Positions 26,338 through 37,734 of a DNA stretch of 64,000 nt are shown here, piece by piece (position 1 is the first letter of the stretch; every line of letters starts with the position of its first letter). This stretch comes from Cylicocyclus nassatus (taxonomy: Eukaryota; Nematoda; Chromadorea; Rhabditida; Strongylidae), in contig CATQJL010000001.1 in the NCBI GenBank assembly GCA_958299035.1, forward strand, positions 82,523,071 through 82,587,070. The letters run 5' to 3'. The position numbers and the translations under genes were made by a program. The notes beneath the pieces are model-generated. The model worked only from the letters and a program-made list of their open reading frames with translations, did no database searches and was not told where the DNA came from.

Positions 26338-26480
26338 TCCTCGGAAAGCTGAGGACAAGGCGGTTCCGATAGTAACCGTCTCGGCGTATTATCTTCATCT
26401 ACAGAATTTGTAGATCTTTTTATTTAAAAGGTTCGTAAATATTTGAAAATCATTACCCATCAGCTTCGCCAGGCACTTTT
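26338..26480. repeat. Partial direct copy of palindrome P right arm
   Basis: GACAAGGCGGTTCCGATAGT onward, and CAGCTTCGCCAGGCACTTTT near 26461, parallel the sequence at 24080-24215. This shows that A and B sit between two copies of an older repeat. Confidence 0.55.
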
Positions 26481-26517
26481 TTAAGATAACTCCAGAAGAA
26501 CTCCCAGAGAAACTGTA

Positions 26518-27184
26518 CAGGGTGTCCCAAAAAAATGTGCCTGCTGTTTGATTGTAAATAACTCTCTTGCAATGAAGTGTTTCGAGACGCTTAAGGTAGT
26601 ATTTTGTAGAGCGAGGTCAAACTTAGATTTAAAGCACAGAGCGAATTATCGCTCTCTTCATTACTGTAGGATTACGGTACGAACTTCCAGCCTATGGAAA
26701 AATTGTGAAATATACCGCCTAACAAAATTTTTTTCAAAAAGTCTGAAAAATCGTGTATTAGGGTTTTTGCGCATGCTGATTTTTTACTTTTAAAAAATGT
26801 TTTCAGCTTTTTTGACGATGTAATCACATTTCTGACAAGTACTGGGAATTCAGCTATTACGGTTTACCCGGGATAACTTTGGAAAGAAGATTACATTGAA
26901 GTGGAAATTTCAAAAACGAAATCAGCGGCTCTCATTGTAGTATGTAAGTTTTTGGTTTGTTTGATTTTGTTCCGAGGTAAAATATAGCCTCCAATGGCCC
27001 AAAACCCTTGTCGAAGTTCGTACCGTTATCCTACAGTAATGAAAAGCGATAGATGATTCGCTCCATACTATAAATCTGAGTTTAATCTCGCTTTACAAAA
27101 CTGTACCCGAAGATTCTCGAAACACTTCGTTATAAGAGAGTTATTTACAATCAAACAGTAGGCACATTTTTTCGGGACACCCTG
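26518..27184. mobile_element. Tc1-type fold-back (CAGGGTGTCCC), copy 1
   Basis: TA precedes CAGGGTGTCCCAAAAAAATG; the right end is its complement (CGGGACACCCTG) followed by TA. The long inverted arms include TTTGATTGTAAATAACTCTC and its counterpart near 27140. 667 bp, no transposase frame. Copy 2 is 47543-48220. Confidence 0.88.
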
Positions 27185-27234
27185 TATAATTCCTGAAAGC
27201 GAAAGAAAAAATGATTCTGAGAGCAATTTCTTTG

Positions 27235-27362
27235 GGTTGAGCCAGACTTCGCGGGGAAGCGGCGTACGCGGCGTACGCAGCGTACGCTTGGTATATTTCA
27301 TCATAGGAGCATATGCGGCGTACGCTGCGTACGTCGCGTACGCCGCGCAGTCTGGCCCAACC
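27235..27362. mobile_element. 128-bp palindromic element with CGTACGC repeats
   Basis: GGTTGAGCCAGACT and AGTCTGGCCCAACC are inverted termini, flanked by CTTTG on both sides (27230-34, 27363-67). Inside, GGCGTACGC-type units repeat three times on each arm. CGTACG is itself a palindrome, so the element can form very stable secondary structure. Confidence 0.75.
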
Positions 27363-27367
27363 CTTTG

Positions 27368-28949
27368 CTGACGTCGCTGTCCATCTACACCAGTTATAAA
27401 TTTTTCCTTTTAGAAAATCGTGAATGCTCAAAAATTGTCCACCTCATTCCCGAAACAGATGTTCTTGCATACACATCTTCTGCTCTATGGCATTTTCGAA
27501 GACAGTCTTTGTAGGATTTCCAATCCTACTTCAATCTTCACGAAGAGGTGATGATAAAACGTTGATTAGGGAGAATGATGAAAGAACACCATCACTCCCT
27601 TCCTCCTTCCCCTCCCCCTACCCCCCCCCCCCTCGGTTCGACATTTTACAATTTCTCGATCAAATGAAATACACTTCACCCTAGAGAAGCTGCGACCACT
27701 GTGACCCCCTTCAACCTGGGGGAGTCATTCTCACCTTATCACACCTATGATCCGGCACCTATGTCGCATCTAAGCAAGTTTTTTCTTTTCCTCTTGCTGT
27801 ACGCATAAGATATTTTTTCCCAAGAGCAGACTTAGGAACCATACACTCAGCTTCTGCGAGCAATTGCCGACTCTGAGTGACCCTACCAGAAAATACAATC
27901 GTCTGTACAGTGCAGTTGAGGCACCCCATGCCAATGAGACGGCGGACCATAGTGGGAAGTTTAAATGGAAGAATAAGGCTCCAATTTATACGAATCTCGT
28001 TCTTAGTGGCGCAAGTCTTCGAGTATTATCGATGATCGAAATCCATAAATTTTGAATGTTGAAAACGAATATTGAAATATGTATTCAAATAGCAGATTTG
28101 TGTTGAGTCGACTTCATTTTCTACCATCGGTATCTCAAAATCTGCGAAAATTTAGTCGAAAGAGGGCTATTACCTTTTTTATAGCACTTTCGCTTACACT
28201 CTTAAACCAAGGCTCTGCTCTAGCACACAGTCTGCCAAAAGGAACATTGAATTGATAACTGAATTACTGTGTTCCTTAGGAATGTTTCTGAGATGCAATG
28301 TTTCCTTAGGAATATGGGCCACACGCATTTACATATGCAGACGGACGCTCTTTAATGTGCCGCTTGATGAAGTAATTGATCTCTCCGTGATCTAAGGCAT
28401 GCTGTGACAAATAATCATGAATGTCTTATCATGAAGAGGCTAACATGGTTTGAGAACAGGCACATAGATCTCGCTTGTAACCGTTCTGCCGGTTGAGCTA
28501 GTAGATCAGCGTTTGAAACAGATGCCCTCGGGAACTGATAAAGTGTCCATATAGTATATCAAAACATTTACAAGATCAGGAGAGGTATTTGTCAATCGCC
28601 TGTACAGAACGGGGTTCCTTACGGTCACAGCACGTACCAGCGCGGCGTAGCGTCCGCCATACACGAAGCTAACAAGTAAGTGTTGTGTTGTAAGTTGTGT
28701 TGTAAGTTGGTGATTTCGTTCATCCTGTTTGGTAATTTACATAGTAGTCAAGTACGCTCACTCACTGTCCCTAACTCCACCGCGAACGGTCGGTTGATTC
28801 CCGGCTCTGTCCTCTCCCACCGTTAAGGACAAGAGCGAAGAAGGAATCGGTGGAAGAAACCGTAGCTGGCTCACCGGATGGCTGCAATACGAAAAGCCAA
28901 GGAGCAGAGGATCCGGCGTCGTCAACAACAAAGCAGAATATGCTCTTAC
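27368..28949. other. Unassigned DNA leading into the RTE relic
   Basis: No gene recognised. A poly-C tract occurs near 27616-27632. From about 28770 the sequence resembles retroelement 5' sequence (it runs directly into the endonuclease remnant), but I cannot fix a boundary. Confidence 0.35.
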
Positions 28950-29530
28950 GATGTCCGTTCTTTAGCTTCAAAGGAAAAATAAGTGGCGCTCAAAGAAGAA
29001 TTGCGCTTGATAAACTTCGACATTGTTGGTTTATGCGAGACACGCCGAAGTGGTGCCATCCATTCGCAGCGCAGCTTCGGGATTGCATTGCACAACAGCG
29101 GGATGACAAATGGTGGTATCACTAGAAGGAAAGTAGGAATAATAGTCAAGGATCACCTCCATGAATACTGCACGGGAGTGGCCTTCCTATCTGACCGTCT
29201 AGTTCAAATTTATTTTCCTCTGCGTGAAAAGCAATGCGTGTCACAATAGCGTACGCGCCTTGGCAGGAAAACGATTACGATGAGTTCATGGAAGAATTTC
29301 GGAACGCACTTTCCCAAAAGCCCCATGCGTACGATATTCTCATCGGCAACTTCTTTAGCACACGAATATGAAGTGGATCGCGAATCAAGTTTGTAGGCAG
29401 CACTTGCTCTGGGATGCGAAACAACAAAGCCAGGCTATGATTGAGTTTGCCGAGCCCGAAAATTTCTACGTAGTAAACTCGTCTTCCCAAAAAACCGAGA
29501 AACGAAGATGGACCTTATTGTGACTTGAGA
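28950..29530 (+). pseudogene. RTE-type non-LTR retrotransposon endonuclease relic
   Basis: Conceptual translation in shifting frames gives the order of an AP-type endonuclease domain: LKEELRLINFDIVGLCETRR, then RKVGIIVKDHLHEYCTGVAF, then LVQIYFPLREKQCV, then (other frame) VTIAYAPWQ, EEFRNALSQKPHAYDILIG, and near the end KTEKRRWT. The catalytic-region words VGLCETRR and ILIG (normally followed by DFNA, here damaged) support the call. Frameshifts near 28980, 29246 and 29365 and several stops show it is dead. No RTE reverse transcriptase follows; a Penelope-like remnant does. Confidence 0.85.
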
Positions 29531-29879
29531 ACGGCTAAAGTGATTCCTTTACTGTCCGAGAGGACAAACTAAAAAGTACCATACAGTCACAGCTATATAT
29601 ACCAAATGTGTGTACAACAGTGGCGATCAGGATCATTCACAAAAAGTCCGCTCATCGATCGAGAAGAGGAAGCTCTGCACTGCTCAAGGGCAATAAGAAT
29701 TCTTCCATGGGTCAAGGACAAGGAAGAGCCGCAACGACAGGAGAGCTTTGTCAGATAAGTTATCACTTCCAGTCGAACCTATAACCGATCCACAAAGAGT
29801 GAGAAACTCTCACCAGGGAACCAATTATGTCGAGAGTGACATGAAAGCATGGCCAAGACTTGCAGCTAGAAAAGATCAT

Positions 29880-30660
29880 GGGAATGATGGCAGAACAGTT
29901 GCGTCTTCAACACGAAGAGATGGTGGCAACTGTTCACCTGCCTTGCGAGAGGCCAGAATGCTGCTGTCCAAGATGCTGGGAAGGATCAATACGATCAACT
30001 CAGCAAAAAAGTTCAGAAGTTTATTTTCGACGAAGACACTGCCCACTGACCGACTATCTTCGTTTTTGAACAAGATCGTAAGCCAACTCTTAGCCAAAGT
30101 TCCTGCACATTTATCTAACACTCAACAATTTGTACAGCAGCTACGGAGCTTAAGTTTTGAACCTGGTAGTAATGTCGAATCTTTCGACGTAACGTCACTG
30201 TACACTAATGTTCAAAACAATGCTGCTCTACGAGCTTTATCGGAGATGTTAGACGATTATCACTCCACCATGATGACCTTGGGCTTGAGCAAAGAGTGCA
30301 TACTACTCCTTACTAGAAAATATTTGAATTGTAACATCTTCAAGTAATCTGGGAATTACTATTCTCAGTCTAGAGGGCTTGCGAAGGGTCAAAGACTCGC
30401 CCCAGTTCTCGCGATTTGTTACATGAGCAAGATTGAGGAGCCAGTACTCGCACGATTGCCGTTTATGTATTGCCGCTACCGTGACCATCTTGGAGAACTT
30501 CCGTAAAAAATATGCGTGTATAGATGACACAACGTATGTGGTAAATATTTGAAGGAACAGCTGAACGGCATGCACTAAGAGACTGCAAAATTGGCTCACT
30601 ATGTGGCGGATAGCTCTACAAGATATTATTAAAAGAATTGTACTACCTTTGATCCACATG
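29880..30660 (+). pseudogene. Penelope-like reverse transcriptase relic
   Basis: Palm-domain pieces appear in order: NVESFDVTSLYTNVQNNAAL (motif A region, D present), TLGLSKECILLLTRKYLNCN, then after a stop GLAKGQRLAPVLAICYMSKI (motif B) and LPFMYCRY followed by R-D where the catalytic Y-x-D-D should stand. Stops interrupt it at about 30346 and 30505. Family knowledge: SLYTNV and the LNCNIF word are typical of Penelope-like elements. Upstream sequence from 29748 is in frame but less recognisable. Confidence 0.8.
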
Positions 30661-32690
30661 CAAACTGGTTTCTAATTGCTAAAAACGAGAAAATTCAAAC
30701 TCCATCCAAAACACTTCTAGGAAAACATCCAACTTGCTCACGCTTATTTTTGAAAATAGTGATATCAGATTATAGGTAAAGAACTATGGGACCGAAGAGC
30801 AGCACTGGTCACGGACGAACAAGTCATCGAGATTCATCTGAAACACGCAAGAGAAGTTGTGGAACGGGAATACCGAGTCAAGTTGCGATCGCTTCAAAGT
30901 TTTTTCTCCAGATATTCATGTAATTTATCAGTGTGTGTACAATACAGTTATAGGTAATATTGTAAGATATTTTATTGAAGAGGTGTTTTAATGAATTATA
31001 ACCTTCCAAGAAACTAGAAAATGTGCCCACACAAATGACAATCTTGTTGCGGCTGATTTAGAGCTGCGCCATCCTAGAGTTCCGCTTCCATCAGTCCGCT
31101 TTGGAATAAATTCATTGCGAGCCGAACATCTCAAATTGAATCTATGACAATCGCAAAGCACTTCTTCTTGTAAGAATCACTCGCAATATTTGCTTTATAA
31201 AGCGTCAATCATTAGAAACCATTTGCTACCTTTGAAAACAATTCGCTTACCTTTTGGTCAATCGAATAGTTCTAATTAGAGCTGCTTGAATGAAGCGAAT
31301 AAGTCACCTTTGAGAATTCGGAAATGGACCAGTCATCACCTCAGGGTCAATGAAGTCACTCCGAAAAGTGAAGTGATCACCTTAAAATCACTGGTCCTGA
31401 GGGAACTACGCGTCACTTTTGACGGGACAATCAGGCACGTGCAAGAAGTTTGAGGTAGAAATGATCTGTTCTAAAACTGGAAGATCGAGACCGTATTGCC
31501 TACATTGTCTACACAAAGTTGAACTCGTTATCCTGTCTTCATGTTCCAAAATTTCTGGATGAATTAGATTACAAGCATGAACTTGCTAAGCACACGAATA
31601 AACTTGCATTTAGACAGTGTGTGCGAAGCGGTCTCGAGTCTTCCAGTCATAAAATGAATAGTAGATTACCTTAACGTGTCGGAGGCAATTGCCACTTAGT
31701 AGAAGCTAGTGAATGCAAGTCAGTCCAAAACTACGCTGAGAAAAGTAGAGCATGGTCGGGCATTTACAGAGGATAATATACTGGTTTGGTTATTCGCGAT
31801 AACACGCGATGATAGCCATCAAGTGCGCTAAGACTCTGATGCCATTTATATAGTACTATTTAGTCGTTGTTCTTCGCAAATGCATTTTACCAACGATATT
31901 TTTCATTGAATAGTAGGTGAACAAAAAGAATCTAACAATATCTAATCACCTGCCACACGGGCCTTGAGCAGTTTCAACTTTTTTTTTCAATCGGGCCTTT
32001 CAGTCGCTTAAGCGCTCATACATATAATATTTGGTTTTTAAGCAAAATTGTAAATCAGTTTCTATATAGGGTAGCACGCATTTACTTAACACATAGAAAT
32101 CTTCTGGAAACCTTCAAAACGCAAAACTGACACGAGATTTGTTATAGAAATAGAAATAGAAATAGAGATAGTTATATACAAAATGTGGTGCCATAATCAA
32201 TTTTGCAGTGAACTAATTTAACTCCGTTTCGTTCCTGTCCTTAGACGGAGTAAAGGAGCTCAGAACTCTCCCCGGAACTCATCAGTAAGGAAGGAGAGTT
32301 CATGAGTCCTGTGTATTTCAAAATAGTTTTAGGATAAAATTTTTTGAATGTTGTTGAAATAGATGAAGTTTAAAAACTTACAATTTTTATACTCCGTCTT
32401 TCATTATATATAATAATATATGATATATTATATATATTGATCATATACTATAAATTATAGTAGTGACCATATTGGTAGACTATAGGATAAAATGAAACAT
32501 GTTAGTGTTTTTGTAGTTGGTTTTATTTATTATGATGTTAGTCATTTTGATAGACTACTTTACCAAATTGGTTGTTTGTAGTAGATTTGTATTGAAATAA
32601 CTATACTGATTAATGATATGTGCTATTGATTAGAATCGTATGAAAGAGCTTAATTGAAGGCTGGTATAAGACGTATATTACATCAGTTGA
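30661..32690. other. Retroelement debris and unassigned DNA
   Basis: Around 31545-31670 one plus frame reads FLDELDYKHELAKHTNKLAF, which may be further Penelope-like debris. From about 31980 the sequence becomes strongly AT-rich, including a GAAATA repeat (32143-32168) and a TATATAATA tract (32405-32450). This is the 3' flank of the AT-rich reverse transcriptase. Confidence 0.4.
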
Positions 32691-34466
32691 CTATATATTG
32701 TGTAAATTTTGATGTAGAATGTGTAATAATCTTTTAATTTTGTCGTAATTGTAAAATTCGTATTTATAAAGTATAAAATTATTCTTATGTAAGCATTTGA
32801 AAATATTTGTATAAATCATGTTTTCATTGTATCCATTGGAAATAAGTAAGTTTCGTAACTGTAGTATTTTTTTGACAAAATCGTCAAGATAAGTGCAAGT
32901 ACGGGCAACTCTTAAAGTTTCTGTGTAAACAATTGCGTTTTTGATGTGATTGGATACACCAGAAGTGATGTGTATAAATCTTTTTACTTGAAAAGGGAAA
33001 CTATCAGTTTTGTTATACATTTTAGTTGTGATTCTGTTATTAATGATTGTAATATGTAAGTCCAAATAATTACAATGTAAATTATCTATATGAGTAGTTT
33101 CCAAACTTAGTTTGTTATCATATACGTTTTTGATTATATTATGAATTAAAGGTTCAGTGCGGTTGTGTATGATTAATAGATCATCCATATAACGAAATGC
33201 AAAAAGTTGTTTATTGTTATTTACTTTATTAACTATATACTTGTATTCATACCAAGATAGTGTCAGGTCTGCTAACAATGGACTAAAATTACCGCCTTGT
33301 GGTACCCCTATTTTTTGTTTAAAAATGTATGTGCTAAATCTACAGAAACTGTTATCAAGAATATAATCAATGTAGTACAATAAATCTGAAATGGTGTAGT
33401 TTCTGTGGCTAGATTTTGTGTTTATATTATCGGTGTAGTATATTCTGTTAAAGCCATTATATGTTAGATATTTTTTGTTTGCATTTTTGAAGCATAATTT
33501 GAGAAGTTCCTTGAGGTTGGTTTTTATTATGTTATGTGGTAGGCTAGTAAACATATTTGTGAAATCAGCTGAGTATAATTGCATGTTATTTATGTTGATA
33601 TTGGATAATTTATCACTGATATTAGTATTGTCTATTGACCAGTAATTATATGAAGTTTGTTTTTTATATTTAATCGCTTGTACATAGTTTTTAAAATGTA
33701 TTTTTATGTGTTGAAATATACATTGTAATTCCAAGGCAAGAGGTTTGATGCTACTGTGTGTAGCTCCAGTGATAAATCTGAATTTAATAGGGTTTTTATG
33801 GAGTTTTGGTACACAGTATATTAATGGTATTTTGTTAATATTTTGCAGTGGTAACTTGTTATTTCTGCAAAAGTCAATATGTCTTTTTATTATATCATTA
33901 GCATTTTCTTCTTCATATAAATTATATGTTTCATTTTCATTTGAAACTTCGTTTTTCTTATCAAATGTGATCCCTAATTCTTTCATTATTGTTTGTATGT
34001 AGAATTTTTTACAGATAACACCGAAGTTATTACTTGCTTTATCAAGTGGGCAAATTACAAATTGATTTTTAAGGTTTTTTATGTATCTACATTCAAAATT
34101 GTAATTTTGTTCGTTTGGGTCTTGTTTGTTTTTTAGTCTGGTTTTATAGAGAAGTGGTTTGAATCTAAGTTTGAATTTTTTTAGAAGAAAAGTTTCTATG
34201 TTTATAAGTTCTTCAGGTTTAAGTTTGAATTTTTTGATGTAAGTATTCATAATGAGTTGAACTGTTGACTGGATCCAATCTATTATTTCTTTTTTACTGG
34301 TGTTGTTAGGTATTCTGTATTTAGTACCTTTGCTCATTATGGATTTTAAGTGTTTATCTTTAATTATTTCTAGGTTTCCAGTAATGATATGTCCATGGTT
34401 GTTATCAATATATTGTGTCATTTCTGATTCTCTACACTTACATTTTTGAGAAAGAATTTGATTCAT
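32691..34466 (-). CDS. Intact Penelope-like reverse transcriptase, 591 codons
   Basis: A single uninterrupted frame with all palm motifs. GHIITGNLEIIK (25-36) and KGTKYRIPN (46-54) form an N-terminal block; CPLDKASNNFGVICKKFY is at 139-156; IYCVPKLHKNP at 216-226; motif A YSADFTNMF at 298-306 (D301); motif B GVPQGGNFSPLLADL at 387-401; the catalytic box FRYMDDLLI at 424-432; and a thumb region with YLDLHITI and FIHITSGVSNHIKNA. PKLHKNP and the thumb order point to the Penelope-like class rather than LINEs. No GIY-YIG endonuclease follows, which fits an endonuclease-deficient lineage or 3' truncation. Base composition is far more AT-rich than the flanks. Start chosen: first in-frame ATG, ahead of the conserved N-terminal block. 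Confidence 0.87.
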   Translation of the reverse strand: MNQILSQKCKCRESEMTQYIDNNHGHIITGNLEIIKDKHLKSIMSKGTKYRIPNNTSKKEIIDWIQSTVQLIMNTYIKKFKLKPEELINIETFLLKKFKLRFKPLLYKTRLKNKQDPNEQNYNFECRYIKNLKNQFVICPLDKASNNFGVICKKFYIQTIMKELGITFDKKNEVSNENETYNLYEEENANDIIKRHIDFCRNNKLPLQNINKIPLIYCVPKLHKNPIKFRFITGATHSSIKPLALELQCIFQHIKIHFKNYVQAIKYKKQTSYNYWSIDNTNISDKLSNININNMQLYSADFTNMFTSLPHNIIKTNLKELLKLCFKNANKKYLTYNGFNRIYYTDNINTKSSHRNYTISDLLYYIDYILDNSFCRFSTYIFKQKIGVPQGGNFSPLLADLTLSWYEYKYIVNKVNNNKQLFAFRYMDDLLIIHNRTEPLIHNIIKNVYDNKLSLETTHIDNLHCNYLDLHITIINNRITTKMYNKTDSFPFQVKRFIHITSGVSNHIKNAIVYTETLRVARTCTYLDDFVKKILQLRNLLISNGYNENMIYTNIFKCLHKNNFILYKYEFYNYDKIKRLLHILHQNLHNI

Positions 34467-34668
34467 TTTGTTCGTATCAAGTTCAGCGAGGATAGAATTG
34501 TAATTGAAAATTTGTATAGAAATTGGATTTTTGTATTTATATACAAGTCTGCATGGATTGTAATTGATTTTACTATAGTTTATTTTACTAGAGTCGCTGA
34601 CATCACTTCATACAAACGTGCCACTTAAGCTTCATAAGAGTCACAGTCATGTGTTTAGAGTTGGCATA

Positions 34669-34682
34669 GGCAGGCGCCTGCC
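34669..34682. repeat. Perfect 14-bp palindrome
   Basis: GGCAGGCGCCTGCC, flanked by CATA-like words on both sides. It is short and could be chance; no function assigned. Confidence 0.4.
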
Positions 34683-35010
34683 ATAGCGCGAAAGACGGCT
34701 CTGTTTAGCGAATGCTTAAGATGCAACATCATGTTTGAGCTTCTTCTGAGACAGTCTTTTTCGAAACATTTGCAATCGTAAAAGCAGTGACCCTTTCAAA
34801 CAAAAGCCTCAGCTGCAAATCCTTCGCAGGTAGGGGACAGTATTGTAGGCAAGTAAGGTCAGTATAACGGAGCAAAGCTTAGTTCCTATAGTAACTATCG
34901 CTTTCAGCCCATTGAGGCAGTTGTCGTAAACCCCATCTGTATACGCTACATAGATGATGCTACGCTGCCTGTCCTACGTAAGGTAAAATGGATATATGCT
35001 TCTATCCTCC

Positions 35011-35465
35011 TTAAATGCAGTGTCCCGGCAAGTGGAGTTTGAGATTTTGTGCTTACCAGGGTCTATTCGCTATACTGAAACCGAAAATCAACAATGGAGA
35101 GCACGAAAATGGCGAAGAAGGGCCCTAAGGCAGGAGGGAAATCGCAGGTGGGCGGGGCCGTACACACTGTAACGTCACTCTTCCAGGCTTTTGGAGCGAT
35201 CTTGTTTGTTCCGATTTCATGTCACTCGTCTGCAGTTGACTGGCAATGATGTTAGGGCGACTAGCGGAAGCGAGTTGATCGCTTCTGAAGCTGGGAGAGT
35301 GAAGTCACAATATGAACAGCCCCGCTCACTTGCGATTTCCCTCCTGCGTTGAAGCCTTTTTTCGCCGTCTTCGCGCTTTCCAGTGTTGACTTTCGGATTT
35401 AGCGTAACGAATAGACCTAAGCTCAAAACCTCGAAATTGACTTTCTGCCTGGACACCGCCTTTAA
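35011..35465. mobile_element. GGCAGTG-family MITE, copy 3, with long arms
   Basis: The left end TTAAATGCAGTGTCCCGGCA and the right end, complement of TTAAAGGCGGTGTCCAGGCA, are inverted copies. The arms match inward through GGTCTATTCG and GCAGGAGGGAAATCGCA over about 190 bp. Both arms, read outside-in, encode a similar peptide containing AGGKSQV. No transposase. Confidence 0.8.
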
Positions 35466-36030
35466 CAACCAGTCTCCTACCATTGATTTCACTCTTTAGA
35501 AACCCAGCGAAACTGGTTGCGTTTCTAAACCCACGTGCAATGTCAGTGGCTAAAAATACGTCAGCATAGCACACCAAACAGCAAGAATGTCTTAGTGCAA
35601 TTTCACTTTGTTTGCCGGTGCAGCCAAAGCAGTCGGTTGTTGGCCGCATGTTTTGACCAAGGCAGACCGGATGCGTGCTAACAGCGTTACATTTAGCAGA
35701 GCAGATGCGCGGTCCAGGTTATCCGATACAAGAAATTGTGTCAAGGACCGGCTCTCAGAATGCAGACCGCACACGGTAGACCAGCAACTAGATATTCAAT
35801 CAAATTTGTCCGAAAGATCTTTTCGTTTTGACCTACAAAAGAGCACGCGCATAAGATGCGCAAACGTTTTGAACACTATTCAACGCGGTTTTGCTTCACC
35901 GTTTCAGCAATCATATCTCCTAGTTGATCTTGTAGTCACTTAAAGAATCGCAAAATTTTCGTATTTTTTACGTTGTCCAAATTTGGCAAGTTTTGCAATT
36001 TTCATGTCAAACTTTAAACAAAGTCTAATA
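35466..36030. other. Unassigned DNA
   Basis: A 111-codon plus frame (35608-35943) overlaps shorter minus frames. I recognise no domain, and there is no splice or repeat evidence. Confidence 0.35.
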
Positions 36031-36117
36031 TTGTGTGTGTATGTGTGTGTGTATATGTGTATGTGTATATGTGTGTATGTGTGTATGTGTGTATATGTGT
36101 ACGTGTGTATATGTGTA
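36031..36117. repeat. (TG)n/(TA)n microsatellite, left part
   Basis: TGTGTATG-type units run up to the mariner-type element at 36120. The same repeat resumes at 36866, so the element split it. Confidence 0.9.
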
Positions 36118-36119
36118 TA

Positions 36120-36865
36120 TTAGGTTGGCACATAAGTAATGCACCTTTTTATATAACTTTTGTCTATTTGAACGTAGCGCATTCATTTTTTGGCAATATA
36201 AGTAATATGATGTAAGCTTCTAATTCACACATTTTTGCCGAATTTTACCATCTTATGTGAGGATTACGGTAGGTTTACGGTACTATGGGAAAAATTTTAG
36301 AATGCATCAGATTTTGCTGAAACTTGACCTGTAGGGCTTATTTGACATGCTGATCACAAAAATGAGGTCCGTTTCGCATGAAAAGGCCTCGTTCGTGAGA
36401 TCAAAAGATGAATTTCATTTTAGCGACAAATGAACATGATATTCGTGTTTACCGCATAGGATTACCCTATAGTGCAAAGTTATAGCGAATTCTGACTTTT
36501 CGCAGCTTAGTTATTGACAAATTGCTTTCAAAACTTGACGCATTTGACTTGTTCAACTTCTCAAAGGCGCCCCACCTTAATTTGTGCTTAGATTTCATTT
36601 CTTTTTCACTGATTCCAATGTGCCAACTTCCACCTATATGCAACTTCCACCTATATGCTGCCTATAATTGCTTTTTCATATGTTTGAATCAGGTTTCGTA
36701 GGGCTTCATGTTTGCCAAAAAATCGTGAAATTTCGATTTTCAATCAAATGGTTTGCGCAGACTTGCAGCTTACATCACGATCTACATGATGCCACAAAAT
36801 GAGATTGCTACATAAAATAGGAAAAAAGTTACGGGAAAAGTTGCAAAACTTATGTGCCAACCTAA
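36120..36865. mobile_element. Family K mariner-type MITE inside the microsatellite
   Basis: TTAGGTTGGCACATAAGTAA and its complement (CTTATGTGCCAACCTAA) form the ends, flanked by TA (36118-19, 36866-67). The inverted arms reach about 90 bp (GATGTAAGC near 36210 and its counterpart near 36765). 746 bp. The terminus resembles mariner ends. I see no transposase-like frame. Confidence 0.87.
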
Positions 36866-37039
36866 TATGTGTTTGTGTATATGTGTATATGTGTATGTGT
36901 GTATGTGTATACACATATACACACATACACATACACATATACACACACGTGAATGTATGTGTATGTGTATACACATATACACACATACACACATACACAC
37001 ATACACACATGCACACATACACACATACATACACACACA
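36866..37039. repeat. (TG)n to (CA)n microsatellite, right part
   Basis: TG-rich units switch to CA-rich units near 36910 and back to TG at about 36953, then CA again to 37039, so parts of this array are inverted copies of each other. The many open frames rich in Thr/His/Tyr or Cys/Val/Tyr are repeat artefacts. Confidence 0.9.
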
Positions 37040-37734
37040 GAATGCCAAGGATTTGTAGATAGTAACATTTTTGTTACACTTGCAATGACCATTTCTAGAA
37101 AGTGTGTTATTTTGAATAAAACTCGAAATTCGAAAGCGGAAAACTTTTAAAGCAATCCTAAAGATGATAAAGCAAATAACGAGTGATCTTGCTTGTTCGA
37201 GTATGAATTCAATTTACTTTGCAGTTAAGTACCTCGTTTCTTCAATGTGATTTTTTCACTCATTTTTGCAAAAGATTAGATACGTGCAGAATATATGTAA
37301 GCTTCATAATTTACGCCAAGTGATACCTACATAAGGTGATGACGAATACACTTATAATTCTTCATATGTTGAAAACCTTCACGCAGATCCTTCGGCGAGG
37401 GTAAAGGATGAATAGAAAACACTAATGGGTCCTTTGACGAACTGCATTTCAATGGCCTTTGCCAAAAACCCTGCAAAAGCTCGACATTAAAATAGCTTTG
37501 ATCTACTTTACATTCCTTCGACAAAACAATCAGTCTTACTCTTTTCGAGGATCAAATGAAGATTTAAAAGTTATTATATGGCATACATCAAGCCTGAATT
37601 TGGCGAAAAAATTTTGCGACACGCAAAAAAATTACACTGCATCAACTAGGGGCTTTCTGAGATAAGAGATAAGGATTTGCTGATTCCAGATCTGATCTCA
37701 ATAAAACTTTGTAAACATATCTATCATATCGTGA
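37040..37734. other. Unassigned DNA
   Basis: I see no supported gene or repeat. Short overlapping frames on both strands near 37327-37665 have no signature. Confidence 0.35.

Noticed and set aside
33745..34002. 85-codon plus-strand frame
   Set aside because: Antisense shadow of the intact reverse transcriptase.
36744..37150. Frames rich in Cys-Val-Tyr or Thr-His
   Set aside because: Microsatellite translations.
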